The position numbers and the translations under genes are program-made. Positions 19,377-28,606 of a DNA stretch of 64,000 nt are shown here, piece after piece. The stretch lies in contig JAKLEB010000002.1 in the NCBI GenBank assembly GCA_022711765.1, forward strand, positions 548,368 to 612,367. Direction: 5' to 3'. Below the pieces are notes generated by a model that searched no databases, was not told where the DNA came from, and worked only from the letters and a program-made list of their open reading frames with translations. Numbering within the stretch: the first letter of the stretch is position 1; each line of letters begins with the position of its first letter. This DNA is from Candidatus Krumholzibacteriota bacterium (GTDB lineage Bacteria > Krumholzibacteriota > Krumholzibacteriia > LZORAL124-64-63).

Positions 19377-21553
19377 GGCAGATCCTCGCCATCGCCCGGC
19401 GCGAGGCGTGCGCGTTCGGCCGGAGCACGCAGGCGCCGGTGATCGCGGCCGCCTTCCTCGTCCTGACGGGTCTCTTCTATTACCTCCTGGTGCTCGGGTA
19501 CGCCGACACCAGCCTGGCGATGACGCAGAGCCTGCGACCGCGCTATCTGAACCTGCACGCCGGGATCTTCCACAAGCTGTACGGCTACGTGGTCCTGTTC
19601 CTGATCTTCCTGATGCCGGCCGTGACCATGCGGCTGGTGAGCGGCGAGTACCGGAGCGGCCGCTACGACCTGATCGCCAGCTGGCCGGTGCCTGAACGCC
19701 ACTGGATCCTGGGCAAGTGGGTCTCCGCGGTCGCGGTCGCGGCCGCGCTGCTCGCGGGCACGGCGTTCTATTTCGGACTCACCCTGGTCCTCGGCCTGCG
19801 GGCGGATCCGCCCGTCGCGCCGGACTGGCAGCCGATGGCAACCGCGCTGCTGGGTTTGCTCCTGCTGGCCGGAGCGATCGCGGCCTGGGGGCTCTGCGCG
19901 TCGGCGCTGCTGTCGCACCAGGGCGGCGCCTACTTCCTCGCCTTCGCCGCGAACCTCGCCCTGTTCCTGGTCGGCCAGCTCGCACCGTTCCTGCCCGGCG
20001 CGCTCGCCGGCATCGCCGCGCAGCTCGCGCTCGGCGATCACTTCCTGCGCTTCGCGGCCGGCGTGCTCGACAGCCGCGACCTCGTCTACTTCGCGGGGCT
20101 CGGCGCCGTGGGCCTCGCGGCCGCGACGGCGGCGCTGGCGCAGCGCCGCTTGCCGCCCGGCCGCCGCGTGCGGCCGTGGCTCGGCGTGCTCGTCGTGCTC
20201 GCGGTGGCGGTCTTCCTGCAGGCGGTCGCCGTGCGGCGGCCGGTGCGGGTCGACATCACCCCGGACCGCCTCTACAGTCTGGCGCCCCAGACCGAGCGGA
20301 TCCTCGACGTGCTCGACCGCGAGCGCCCGGACCCCGCCGGCGGCGGGACGCGGCCGGCGCCGACCGTGACCGTCCTCGCCTTCTACCAGAACCTGGACGG
20401 CGCCCGCCAGTCGATCCAGGCTCTCCTGCAGTCGTTCGCCGATCAGTCGCCTCGCTTCCGCTTCGAGGTCGTCGATCCCGACAACAATCCCGACCTGGTC
20501 CGGGAGCACGGGGTGACGGTCGCGCGCACCGTGATCGTGATCTGCGAGGACCGGCGCTGGCAGCTGCTCGAGCCGGACGAGGGTCAGCTCGCTTCCGCGG
20601 TCTACCGGCTCGCGACCGACACCCGGCCCGTGGTCTACTGGCTGCTCGGCCACGGCGAGGCGCGGCCGGACCTCGACGAGAGCGGCGGCGCCTCGCAGCT
20701 CGCGGGACTGCTCGGCGATGCGGGCTACGAGGTCCGCCCGCTCGTCCTGCCCGAGCGGCGGCGGCTGCCGGACGATGCGGCCGTGATCGTCTGGGCCGGC
20801 CCGAAAGTCGACCCGTCGCCGGAGACCGTCGCGCTGCTCGACCGGTATCTCGAATCGGGCGGCGCCATGGCGTGCTTCTTCGGCCCGGACACGCCGCCGC
20901 GCCTGCGCGACTGGACCGCGACCTTCGGCATCCGGCAGAAGAACGACGTGGTCGTCGCGCGCGATCGCGCCAGCGCGCTCGCGGGGGTCGGCCTGCGCAC
21001 GGTGACCGTGGTCGAGTACGGGACCCATCCCGCCGTCGCGCGCCTGCAGGCCGTGGCGACCACGTTTCCGCTCGTGCAGACGTTCCGCCTGATCCCCGAG
21101 GCGGCGCAGCGGGCGACCGGCGAGTACCTGCTGTTGACGGGCCCCGACACGTGGGCCGAAACCGACTCGCTCACCCGCTACAGCGGCGAGCCCAGCTTCG
21201 ACCCGCCCGCCGACCGCGCGGGACCGCTGCCCTTCGGCGTCGCGCTCGAGCTCGCGCCTGCGCCGGGCGACTCCCTCGCGACCGGCCGCCTCGTGCTGGT
21301 CGGCAGCAGCGGATTCGTGTCCAACGCCAACGTCAGCCTCTACGGCAACCGCGATCTGGCGTTGAATCTCCTCGGCTGGCTCGCGCAGGAAGAGGAGCTG
21401 CTGGACATCCGCGGCCGGCGCGCCAGCTTCCAGCCGCTCCTGCTCGACGGCCGGACGAAGGACCGGCTCGGCTGGCTGTCGGTGCTGGTCTGGCCCGGCC
21501 TCGTGGGCGCGGTCTGGTCCGGATTCGTCTTCTGGTACGGGCGGAGGCACTAG
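19373..21553 (+). CDS. Fused ABC-2 permease (GldF-like) and GldG-like protein
   Basis: The 726-aa product joins two proteins that are often separate. Residues 1-255 hold six or so membrane segments of an ABC-2 permease. From about residue 285 (RRPVRVDITPDRLYSLAPQT in outline) comes the GldG/ABC_transp_aux extracytoplasmic domain, with the VYWLLGHGEA segment, ending in a last membrane helix and YGRRH. GTG 19373 overlaps the ATPase stop by four bases, and the next gene starts directly after its TAG. It is thus the membrane core of a three-gene exporter-like module. Confidence 0.85.
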   Translation: MRQILAIARREACAFGRSTQAPVIAAAFLVLTGLFYYLLVLGYADTSLAMTQSLRPRYLNLHAGIFHKLYGYVVLFLIFLMPAVTMRLVSGEYRSGRYDLIASWPVPERHWILGKWVSAVAVAAALLAGTAFYFGLTLVLGLRADPPVAPDWQPMATALLGLLLLAGAIAAWGLCASALLSHQGGAYFLAFAANLALFLVGQLAPFLPGALAGIAAQLALGDHFLRFAAGVLDSRDLVYFAGLGAVGLAAATAALAQRRLPPGRRVRPWLGVLVVLAVAVFLQAVAVRRPVRVDITPDRLYSLAPQTERILDVLDRERPDPAGGGTRPAPTVTVLAFYQNLDGARQSIQALLQSFADQSPRFRFEVVDPDNNPDLVREHGVTVARTVIVICEDRRWQLLEPDEGQLASAVYRLATDTRPVVYWLLGHGEARPDLDESGGASQLAGLLGDAGYEVRPLVLPERRRLPDDAAVIVWAGPKVDPSPETVALLDRYLESGGAMACFFGPDTPPRLRDWTATFGIRQKNDVVVARDRASALAGVGLRTVTVVEYGTHPAVARLQAVATTFPLVQTFRLIPEAAQRATGEYLLLTGPDTWAETDSLTRYSGEPSFDPPADRAGPLPFGVALELAPAPGDSLATGRLVLVGSSGFVSNANVSLYGNRDLALNLLGWLAQEEELLDIRGRRASFQPLLLDGRTKDRLGWLSVLVWPGLVGAVWSGFVFWYGRRH

Positions 21554-23059
21554 ATGCGGCGCTGGACGATCCGTGCGGCAATCGTGGTCGCGGCGGCGGC
21601 GGCCGGGTTCTGGCTGTGGTCCTGGTCCGGCGCGCAGCGCGACGAGAGCCGCGGCCTGCGCGGCGGACCGCTGTTCTCCTTCACGACCGATCAGGTCGTC
21701 GCGCTGGAGATCCGACGCCCGCAGGGCACGAGCCGGCTCGAGCGAGCGGCCGATGGCACCTGGGCGCTGACCGGCCTGGTCGAGGATCTCGTGGATTCCG
21801 CCCGCGTCGTCCAGGCCCTCGACCAGCTCACCGCGGGCGCCGGATTGCCGGTGCTCGCCGGGACCGAGCCCGACGAGCGCCGCTTCGGCCTGGGCGGCGA
21901 TGACTCCGTGGAACTGGTCTTCCACCTCCGCGACGGCGGTCGCGATCGCCTCGCGCTGGGCGACGTCAATCCGGTCTCGGAGATGATCTACGCCAGCGGC
22001 GCGGGGCGACGCGGCGTCTTCGGCGTGGGCGGCGGCATGTACGCGATCGCCGCGCGCCTGCCCGACAGCGTCCGGCAGGCGCGCCTGTTGCCGCCGGTCG
22101 CGGCGGCGGCGCTGGACTCGCTGCACCTCGATCGGCGCGACGACGCGCGCCTCGCCTTCGCCCCGGCGCCGGACGGCCGGTGGTGGCTCCGCTTGCCGGG
22201 CGGTGCGGCGGCGCTGACGGGCAAGGCCGCGCGGTACCACCAGCTCTACGGCGATCGCCGCGAGGTGCGCGACGGCGTCGACTGGGGCCTGGCCGATCTG
22301 TCCCGGCTGCGCGAGATCGTCTTCCGCGCCTCGGACACCGCCGTGGTCGAGTTTCCCGTTGCCGCCGCCTTCGACCCCGCGGACCTCGCCGAGGTTGGCC
22401 TGTCGCCGCCCTACCGGACGCTGACGCTCTTCCGCACCGGCGGCACGCCGTGGCAGGTCGAGTTCGGGGAGGAGCAGGTCGGCGATCGCAAGCTGGTCGC
22501 GGCCCGCCGGCTGGGCGCCTACGTCGTGACCCGTAGCGAGGCGCTGCGGCAGCTCGAAGGCCCGGTCTCCGGATTCCTCGACCTCGGCGCGCTGAGCTTC
22601 CGGGTGGAATTCGCCGACAGCTTCCGGATCGACGCGGTCGACGGCCCGCTCCTCTGGGGCGACAAGGCCGCCGATCCCGCCGCGCGCCGCCGCGCCCTAC
22701 AGAGCGTCTGGGATCCGGTCGTGCCCGCGGGCTGGCGCGCCGTCTACGGCCTCGAGACGACGGCCGATCACCTCGCCGACGTGCAGATCTACCTCGATCG
22801 ACTCGAGTGCGTCGAGGTTCGCGAACCTGCGCTGGGCGACCCGCTGCGGCGAGACGGGCGCTGGCGCGTCCGGGCCTGGCTGCCCGGCGGCCGGGACCAC
22901 GAGGTCTGGCTCGGGCGTCTCGGTTCGGACGGCCGGGCAGCCGTCTGGGAGCCGCGCGACGGCAAGGTCCTCGTGGTGCCGGAGGAGATCCTCGTCTCGC
23001 TCCACAACCTGCGGGGCGACCTCAGTCGACCGAACGCAGCGTCGGGGGCAGGACCCTAG
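21554..23059 (+). CDS. DUF4340 domain protein
   Basis: The 501-aa product has one N-terminal membrane helix (residues 5-24) and then a long extracytoplasmic part. The opening DQVVALEIRRPQGT-LER and LTGLVEDLVDSARVVQ-LD pattern is that of DUF4340 proteins, which sit next to GldG-type genes in many genomes. The repeated beta-rich units are consistent with a periplasmic partner of the ABC complex. Function is unknown. Its 3' end overlaps the convergent M23 peptidase gene by 38 bp. Confidence 0.8.
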   Translation: MRRWTIRAAIVVAAAAAGFWLWSWSGAQRDESRGLRGGPLFSFTTDQVVALEIRRPQGTSRLERAADGTWALTGLVEDLVDSARVVQALDQLTAGAGLPVLAGTEPDERRFGLGGDDSVELVFHLRDGGRDRLALGDVNPVSEMIYASGAGRRGVFGVGGGMYAIAARLPDSVRQARLLPPVAAAALDSLHLDRRDDARLAFAPAPDGRWWLRLPGGAAALTGKAARYHQLYGDRREVRDGVDWGLADLSRLREIVFRASDTAVVEFPVAAAFDPADLAEVGLSPPYRTLTLFRTGGTPWQVEFGEEQVGDRKLVAARRLGAYVVTRSEALRQLEGPVSGFLDLGALSFRVEFADSFRIDAVDGPLLWGDKAADPAARRRALQSVWDPVVPAGWRAVYGLETTADHLADVQIYLDRLECVEVREPALGDPLRRDGRWRVRAWLPGGRDHEVWLGRLGSDGRAAVWEPRDGKVLVVPEEILVSLHNLRGDLSRPNAASGAGP

Positions 23060-24431
23060 CCGCCTGCTGCCGCGGATCCCACCACGGCGGCGGCGCCGTC
23101 TGCAGCGCCGCGACCATGGCCGGCTCGGCGACCGGCGCGCCGATCTCGACGAGAGCCAGGTCGAGGGCCTGCCGCACGGCGAGGTAGCTCGCGGTCTCGG
23201 CGGCGGGGATCGGGTCGGACGGCGGCAGCGTGAGCGTGCGCGGATTGACGTACTTGCCGCTCTTCTGCACGCGGAAGTCCAGATGGGGGCCGGTCGCGTA
23301 ACCGGTCGCGCCCACGTAGCCGATGACCTCGCCCTGGCGCACGCTCGCGCCGCGCCGCAGACCCTTGGCGAACCGGGAGAAGTGCAGGTAGAGCGTCTCG
23401 TACTCGCGGTTCGTGTGGCGAATGCGCACGTACCGGCCGTTGCCTTCCTTGCTCCCCAGCTCGGTGACGACGCCGTCGCCGGCGGCCCAGACCGGCGTGC
23501 CGACTGGCGCCGCGTAGTCGATGCCCAGGTGCGGCATGTTGCGGCCGAGGACCGGGTGCCGGCGGTTGTAGCTGAAGCCGCTCGAGATGCGGGAGTAGTT
23601 CAGCGGCGCGCGCATGAGCTGCTTCTGCAGGTTGCGGCCGCTGCGATCATAGTAGCCCGACTTGCCGTCCGGCAGCGTGTAGCGATAGGCGGCCAGGTCG
23701 CGGTTGCCGCCCTCGTACGTGCAGGCCAGGATCGGACCGGCGCGCACGAACGCGCCGTCCTTGTAGACTTCCTCGTAGACGATGCGGAAACGGTCGCCGC
23801 GGCGCGCGTCGCGGCTGAAGTCGAGGTCCCAGCCCAGGATGTCATTGATCTTGGCGGCGAGGTCCACGGGCGCGCCGCACGCCTGGAGGCTCTCGTAGAG
23901 GCTGGACTGGATCGTGCCGGCGACTCCGACGGAGCGGCGCTCGACCGGGTAGGTGCCCTGCTCCTGGGCGAAGGCGCCGTTCTCCTGGCGGACGTAGCGG
24001 ACCCAGCTCTCGAGGTCCAGATCGAACCCGAACGCGGCGAGCTCGTTGCTCACGGACATCTCGACGCGGAACAGCTCGCCGGTGCGGATCTTGCGGAGAT
24101 CGCGGAACGGCTTGACCGCCTTGACGAGGGCCATGACGTCCTCGTGCGGCACGCCGAGCGCGGACATGGCGTCGTAGAAGGTCTGATGCCGCTGGACGCG
24201 CAGCTCGAGCCGGCTGGGCAGGGCAGGGCCCGCCGGTCCGGTCTCGGTGACGGCTGGCGGAGTTTCGGACACCAAGGGTAGCGCACTGGTCAGGTGTTCC
24301 ACCGGTCCGCCGGCCCCGAGCGCGGCGGCCGCGGGACTGTGGACGGGGTCGAGCGTGGCCTGACGGCCGAGCCAGCCGATCGCGGCGAGGGCCAGGGCTA
24401 GCACCGTGGTCACGAGGAAAAGACGTCGCAT
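23022..24431 (-). CDS. M23 (LytM) family metallopeptidase
   Basis: The 469-aa product has an N-terminal signal anchor (MRRLFLVTTVLALALAAIGW), an OapA/LysM-like region (about 78-130), a middle domain, and a LytM domain near 275-395 that would cut peptidoglycan cross-links. Zinc motif one is intact: H301-LGI-D305. Motif two reads GPHLDFRV, so the usual HxH is H383-L-D385, with Asp replacing the second His ligand. H350 (LYLHFSRF) is present. The protein may be active with an Asp ligand, or regulatory like degenerate LytM factors. AGGGG lies upstream of the ATG at 24431. Confidence 0.88.
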   Translation of the reverse strand: MRRLFLVTTVLALALAAIGWLGRQATLDPVHSPAAAALGAGGPVEHLTSALPLVSETPPAVTETGPAGPALPSRLELRVQRHQTFYDAMSALGVPHEDVMALVKAVKPFRDLRKIRTGELFRVEMSVSNELAAFGFDLDLESWVRYVRQENGAFAQEQGTYPVERRSVGVAGTIQSSLYESLQACGAPVDLAAKINDILGWDLDFSRDARRGDRFRIVYEEVYKDGAFVRAGPILACTYEGGNRDLAAYRYTLPDGKSGYYDRSGRNLQKQLMRAPLNYSRISSGFSYNRRHPVLGRNMPHLGIDYAAPVGTPVWAAGDGVVTELGSKEGNGRYVRIRHTNREYETLYLHFSRFAKGLRRGASVRQGEVIGYVGATGYATGPHLDFRVQKSGKYVNPRTLTLPPSDPIPAAETASYLAVRQALDLALVEIGAPVAEPAMVAALQTAPPPWWDPRQQAARVLPPTLRSVD

Positions 24432-24611
24432 GGAACCCCTGTCGGTGGCAGTCTCGCGGTTGGCCGAAGACTTGCAAAGATGAGTCCAGCCGCGTCCGGC
24501 GATCAAGCGTTTTTTCGACGCCGGGCGGCAACGGGTGTTCAATACCGGACCAGCAGTGCGGTCGGATCCGGCCGGATCCAGCCGCTGGCGGCGGAGACTG
24601 GGAGGTCCCTC

Positions 24612-26606
24612 GTGCGTCCTGCGATCCTCACGCTGCTCATTCTCGCATTTAGCATCGCGTCCGCTCCGGCCGCCGTCTACCTCCGTGACGAGGCCGGCGT
24701 GGCCGGTCTGCAATTCGGCGCGGCCGTGAGTGGACTCGAGGACCAGAACGGCGACGGCGCCTGGGAAGTGCTCGTGGGCGCGCCGGGATACCAGGCGGCG
24801 GGCCAGGACGCCGGTCGCGCCTACCTCTGGTTCGGCGGGACCGCTCTCGACTTGAACGCCAATCGTGTCTTCGCCGGCCACGCCGGCGAGCACTTCGGTC
24901 ACTCCGTGAGCCGGATCGGCGACGTCAACGGCGACGGCACGCCGGATATCGCGATCGGCGCGCCGTACGCCGACAACGCGGGCAGCGAGGCGGGGCGGGT
25001 CTATCTCTTCTATGGCGGCGACCCGTTGCCCACCGCGCCCGACGTCACGCTCGAGGGCCCCGCGGCGAACGGTCAATTCGGGTGGGCCATCGCGGCCCTC
25101 GGCGATCTCGACGGCGACGGCCGCGACGACTTCGCCGTCGGCGCGCCCCGGACCAACACCTACGGGATCGAGGCCGGCGCCGCCTACGTCTACTTCGGGC
25201 GCAGCGGCGGTCCCCTCACGACGCCCAGCCTCACCCTCGCGGGCAGCCGCGCCTACGAGCACTTCGGCTGGTCCGTGGCCGGAGTCGCGGACTTCCTCGG
25301 CGGCAGCGCGAACTGCGTCGCGGTGGGAGCTCCCAGTCACGACACCGCCGGCACCGCGATCGCAGGACGCGTCTACGTCTTCGAGGGCTCGACGTCGCCC
25401 AGTCCAGGCCCCGACGCGACGGTCGACCTGACCCTCGAGAGCAGCTCGCCCTCGTTCGCCAACAACGAGTTCGGATACAGCATCGCCGGCATCGGCAGCT
25501 ACGACGGCGACAGCGATCCCGACCTGGCGGTCGGCATCCCGTACTTCAGCGGCAGCGCGCTCAATGCCGGGCGCGTGGAGGTCTTCTTCGGCGGCCTGGA
25601 TGCCGACGCGGACAGCGATCGCTACGCGAACGGTCCCGCGGGCAACAGCAACTTCGGCTGGTCCGTGGCGGGCGTCGGTGACGTGACCGCCAGCGGCGCG
25701 CCGGACGTCCTGGTCGGCGCTCCGTTCGATGACCAGACGGCCGCGAACGCGGGGCGGGCCTTCCTCCTGGCCGGCGGCACCGGGAACGTGGATGACGCGG
25801 ACAGCCTGCCCGAGGTCGACCGGGGCAGCGGGCTCGCGGCGGGCACCGAGGCGAACGACGGCTTCGGCGGCTGGTGCGCGACGATCGGCGACATCGACGG
25901 CGACCTGCTCGCCGACTACGCCGTGGGGGCGACCGCGGGCAACGTCACCAGCGTGGCCGTCGCGGGATGGGTGCGTTGCGTCGACAGCAGCAGCACGGTG
26001 GTGCCCGTGCTGGTGGGCGCCTGGTCGTGCAGCTGGACCGACGACGGCGGGGCGGCCGGAGCGATCGAGCTGTTCGCGCCGGAGAGCGCGCTCGCGCGGG
26101 TCAGGTTCTGCCGCCGCGACGCTGCAGGGCGGCTCGCGGTGCTCCACGACGGTCCACCCCGGGCGAACTCGGCCGCCTTCGTCGAGAGCGGGCTCCTCCG
26201 GCTGCGCGACGCCGACGCGGCGTATCAGGCGGCAGGCGGACCCTCCTATCTGCTCGAGCTCGAGCTGACCGGCTTCCCGCGGCTGGCGCCGCTCGCGCTC
26301 GCAGGCCCCGGCAGCGAGCCGCCGGCCGCGCCGGCCCGCCTCGGGCAGGCCCACCCGAATCCGTTCAACCCGCGCACGACGATCACGTACCGGGCCGCGG
26401 CCGGCACGGCCGTGACCGTTCGCGTCTTCGATCTGCGAGGCCGGCGAATCCAGGACCTGGTCGACGGCGTCGCGACCGGCGCGTGGCAGTCGGTCGCCTG
26501 GGACGGACGGGACGGCCGCGGCACCGAGCTGGCAGCCGGCGTATACCTGGTGCGGCTCGTGGCGGACCAGGCCGTGCGGACCAGTCGAATCGTCCTGGCC
26601 AAGTGA
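24612..26606 (+). CDS. Secreted FG-GAP repeat protein with FlgD-like C-terminal sorting-type domain
   Basis: The 664-aa product starts with a signal peptide (VRPAILTLLILAFSIASAPAA in outline). It has seven integrin-like FG-GAP repeats from about residue 30 to 460, each with an FG-xx-V/I start, a D-x-(D/N)-GDG calcium loop and an A-V-GAP end; repeats 4 and 6 have degenerate loops. The last 90 residues contain HPNPFNPRTTI and a FlgD-Ig-like fold ending ASRIVLAK-like, as in T9SS-type tails. I chose GTG 24612 because GGGAGG sits six bases upstream and the signal peptide begins there. Confidence 0.88.
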   Translation: MRPAILTLLILAFSIASAPAAVYLRDEAGVAGLQFGAAVSGLEDQNGDGAWEVLVGAPGYQAAGQDAGRAYLWFGGTALDLNANRVFAGHAGEHFGHSVSRIGDVNGDGTPDIAIGAPYADNAGSEAGRVYLFYGGDPLPTAPDVTLEGPAANGQFGWAIAALGDLDGDGRDDFAVGAPRTNTYGIEAGAAYVYFGRSGGPLTTPSLTLAGSRAYEHFGWSVAGVADFLGGSANCVAVGAPSHDTAGTAIAGRVYVFEGSTSPSPGPDATVDLTLESSSPSFANNEFGYSIAGIGSYDGDSDPDLAVGIPYFSGSALNAGRVEVFFGGLDADADSDRYANGPAGNSNFGWSVAGVGDVTASGAPDVLVGAPFDDQTAANAGRAFLLAGGTGNVDDADSLPEVDRGSGLAAGTEANDGFGGWCATIGDIDGDLLADYAVGATAGNVTSVAVAGWVRCVDSSSTVVPVLVGAWSCSWTDDGGAAGAIELFAPESALARVRFCRRDAAGRLAVLHDGPPRANSAAFVESGLLRLRDADAAYQAAGGPSYLLELELTGFPRLAPLALAGPGSEPPAAPARLGQAHPNPFNPRTTITYRAAAGTAVTVRVFDLRGRRIQDLVDGVATGAWQSVAWDGRDGRGTELAAGVYLVRLVADQAVRTSRIVLAK

Positions 26607-26622
26607 CGCGGCGGTCGCGTCA
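26604..26622. terminator. Shared hairpin at convergent gene ends
   Basis: TGACGCG (26604-26610) and CGCGTCA (26616-26622) form a 7-bp stem with a 5-nt loop. The stem contains the stop codons of both convergent genes. No T-run, so termination would have to rely on the stem or on Rho. Confidence 0.35.
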
Positions 26623-27096
26623 GGACCGGGGAAATGCCGCGGCGCGGGCGATCAGCTCGCTGCTCGTGGTGATCCGCGCGTGGACGCAGTCGACGCGGTC
26701 GCAGATCCCGATGCACTCGGCGAAGTCGCCGCTGGCCGTCAGGAACAGGGCGACGAGGTCCGCCCCGCATTCGCACGGAGAGTGGACGGGCAGCGCTGCG
26801 CCGCAGCTCGGGCAGCTCAGGGTGGCGCGTTCGCCGGGCACGAGGTCCAGGTCGAGCGAGATCCGTCGCTTGTCGCCGAAGACCGGACTCAGGGCGACGA
26901 GTCCCGGGTGATCCCTCTGGTCACGGGCGGCGATCAGGATTCCCGGGTGACCGTCGAAGACCGCGCGGCTGCTCACGAGGTCGTGGCCGTGCTGACAGTA
27001 GAGCCGCGTGGCGATCAGCGTCGTCGCGCGCGGGCGCGGCGTCCGCGACCGCGGATTCGGAATGACCAGCATCCCCAGCTTGTCGAATCGCTCCAT
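26620..27096 (-). CDS. Hypothetical zinc-ribbon-like protein
   Basis: I do not recognise the family. The 158-aa product is soluble, without signal or membrane helix. It contains a likely metal ribbon, C95-PSC98 and C108-E-C110, plus another Cys/His cluster at the start (YCQHGHDLV, residues 33-41) and C128, C132, C137, H139 near the end. That density suggests zinc or iron binding. GGAGG lies eight bases before the ATG at 27096. It is convergent with the FG-GAP gene and divergent from the M29-like gene, from which it is separated by 214 bp. Confidence 0.7.
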   Translation of the reverse strand: MERFDKLGMLVIPNPRSRTPRPRATTLIATRLYCQHGHDLVSSRAVFDGHPGILIAARDQRDHPGLVALSPVFGDKRRISLDLDLVPGERATLSCPSCGAALPVHSPCECGADLVALFLTASGDFAECIGICDRVDCVHARITTSSELIARAAAFPRS

Positions 27097-27310
27097 GAGG
27101 GTGACCTCCGGCGCGGGAGAGGACGGCGCGGCAAGTGAGAGGCGCCGTTCAGGATGAGCATAGACTCGGCCGGCGGGATCGACAAGCCCGGCGCGCCGGT
27201 CCGGCGGAACTGCTTTGCATTCCCCCGGGGTGCGCATGATCTTTGTCAGCGGTCGCTGCCGTCCGCCCCGGATGCGGCAGCGGTCGTTCAGCCGGACCGA
27301 GCGAGGACCG

Positions 27311-28327
27311 ATGATGAACTTCGGCGTCGTCCAGCGACCCACCCCCGCGATGATCTCGGCAGCGCTGCGCGCCATGGAGTCGGCGCTCGACCTGCGCCCG
27401 GACGATCAGGTGCTCATCGTCGGCGACGAGGCCTGTGGCGCGTGCCCCGGCGCGTTCGCGGCCGCCGCTCGGTACTATGGATGCAAGGTGACCGTCTTCG
27501 AGCTGCCGCCGCACGGCCGGCCGCTCGCGGGCGTGCCGCGCGAGCTGGCCGCGCTGGTGCCCGGACCCACCGTCGTCGTGAACGCGATCCCGGGCCACAC
27601 GGCCGAGACGCCGTTCCGCATCGAGTGGCTGCGCCTGGTGGAAGGCGTGGGCACGATCCGGATGGGCCATGCGCCGGGAATCAGCGAGGACATGATGACC
27701 GGCGGCTCGCTCGACGTCGACTACCGGCGCATGCGCCTGCGCGAGAGCCTGATGCTCGACCTGCTCGAGGGAGCGGTCCGCCTGATCGTGCGCACGGATC
27801 TGGGGACGGATCTCGCCGTCGACGTGCGGGGCCGCCCGTTCATCTCGGACCTGAAGGCCCGGCCCGACTGCTGCGTGAACCTGCCGTGCGGCGAGATCTA
27901 CTGCGCACCCGTCGAGGGGTCGGCCGAGGGCGTCCTGGTGAGCGACGGACCCATCGGCGACGATGGCGTGGCGCCGATGCCGGTGCGCTTCGTGGTGCGC
28001 GGGGGCCGCGCGGTCGCGGTCGACTGCGCGGACCTCGTCTGGCGGGAGCGGATCGAGCGCCACCTGGCGCACGACGACGGTTCGGCGGCGGTCTGCGAGG
28101 TCGGCATGGGGTTGAATCCGGGCGCCCGCCTGATGGGCCGCATGCTCGAGGACGAGAAGGCGCTGCGCACCGCCCACGTCGCGTTCGGGGACAACCGCGG
28201 CTTCCCGGGCGGGTGCAACTGCTCGGGCCTGCACGTGGACTGCCTGATCCACCTCCCCACCGTGGAGATCGAGCGCGCGGACGGCCAGCGGGTGACCGTG
28301 CTCTGCCGCGGCGACCTGGCCCTCTGA
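27311..28327 (+). CDS. M29-like aminopeptidase-family metalloprotein
   Basis: The 338-aa product resembles the M29/leucyl-aminopeptidase fold, which also includes ring-cleaving dioxygenases such as NicX. The candidate metal ligands are all present in order and spacing close to M29: E195 (CGEIY), E263 (CEVGMG), H289 (AHVAFG), and H308/D310 (LHVDCLI). It is shorter than classical M29 enzymes (about 400), so its N-terminal domain may be reduced. Substrate is unknown. ATG 27311 has GAGGA upstream; 27314 is equally possible. A 99-bp remnant of a second copy follows at 28394. Confidence 0.75.
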   Translation: MMNFGVVQRPTPAMISAALRAMESALDLRPDDQVLIVGDEACGACPGAFAAAARYYGCKVTVFELPPHGRPLAGVPRELAALVPGPTVVVNAIPGHTAETPFRIEWLRLVEGVGTIRMGHAPGISEDMMTGGSLDVDYRRMRLRESLMLDLLEGAVRLIVRTDLGTDLAVDVRGRPFISDLKARPDCCVNLPCGEIYCAPVEGSAEGVLVSDGPIGDDGVAPMPVRFVVRGGRAVAVDCADLVWRERIERHLAHDDGSAAVCEVGMGLNPGARLMGRMLEDEKALRTAHVAFGDNRGFPGGCNCSGLHVDCLIHLPTVEIERADGQRVTVLCRGDLAL

Positions 28328-28393
28328 TAGATCAGATTGAAACCATCGCCATTGCCGGACGTACATCGCGGAACCCGTGCCGAGGAGCCGCCG

Positions 28394-28492
28394 ATGCCAG
28401 TCGTTCCCACCGCCGCGATGGTAGCCGCCGCCCGCCGCGCCATGATCGCCGCTCTCGACCTCGTCGCCGCGAGCGGTAAAAATTCCCTGTGA
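28394..28492 (+). pseudogene. 5' remnant of a second M29-like gene
   Basis: A 32-codon ORF with GAGGAG seven bases upstream starts 66 bp after the M29-like gene. Its PTAAMVAAARRAMIAALDL matches PTPAMISAALRAMESALDL (residues 10-28) of that protein at 13 of 19 positions. Similarity then stops, base composition shifts to AT (GGTAAAAATTCCCTG) and a TGA follows. It looks like the 5' end of a tandem duplicate cut off by a deletion or insertion. Confidence 0.6.
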
Positions 28493-28606
28493 TTTCCTCT
28501 CGCCGGCGCTGTCGAATTCTTTGCGTAAGGCTACGCGGCCGGCCCAAACATCTGGTGTCAGTGAATGTCGGAACCAACGTCGATGCCGATCCGGGAGACG
28601 CCTTCC

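Noticed and set aside
15573..22240. Very long open frames on the minus strand opposite the alpha block and ABC module (over 1100 codons)
   Set aside because: They mirror well-supported + strand genes, are rich in Arg, Ala and His, and show no family pattern; high GC removes stop codons in shadow frames.
24502..24540. A sigma-28-like TCAAG box in front of the FG-GAP gene, and another near 63770
   Set aside because: The downstream halves do not match GCCGATAA and no flagellar genes are present; chance cannot be excluded.
24480..24611. Extra N-terminal residues for the FG-GAP protein from ATG 24480
   Set aside because: The signal peptide begins at GTG 24612, which has a good ribosome site; the earlier stretch has no matching pattern.
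26604..26622. Similarity of this hairpin to an arm of hairpin A (GTGACGCGGCGG)
   Set aside because: Only about 12 GC-rich bases match, and the 21-nt core is missing, so it is not counted as a third copy.
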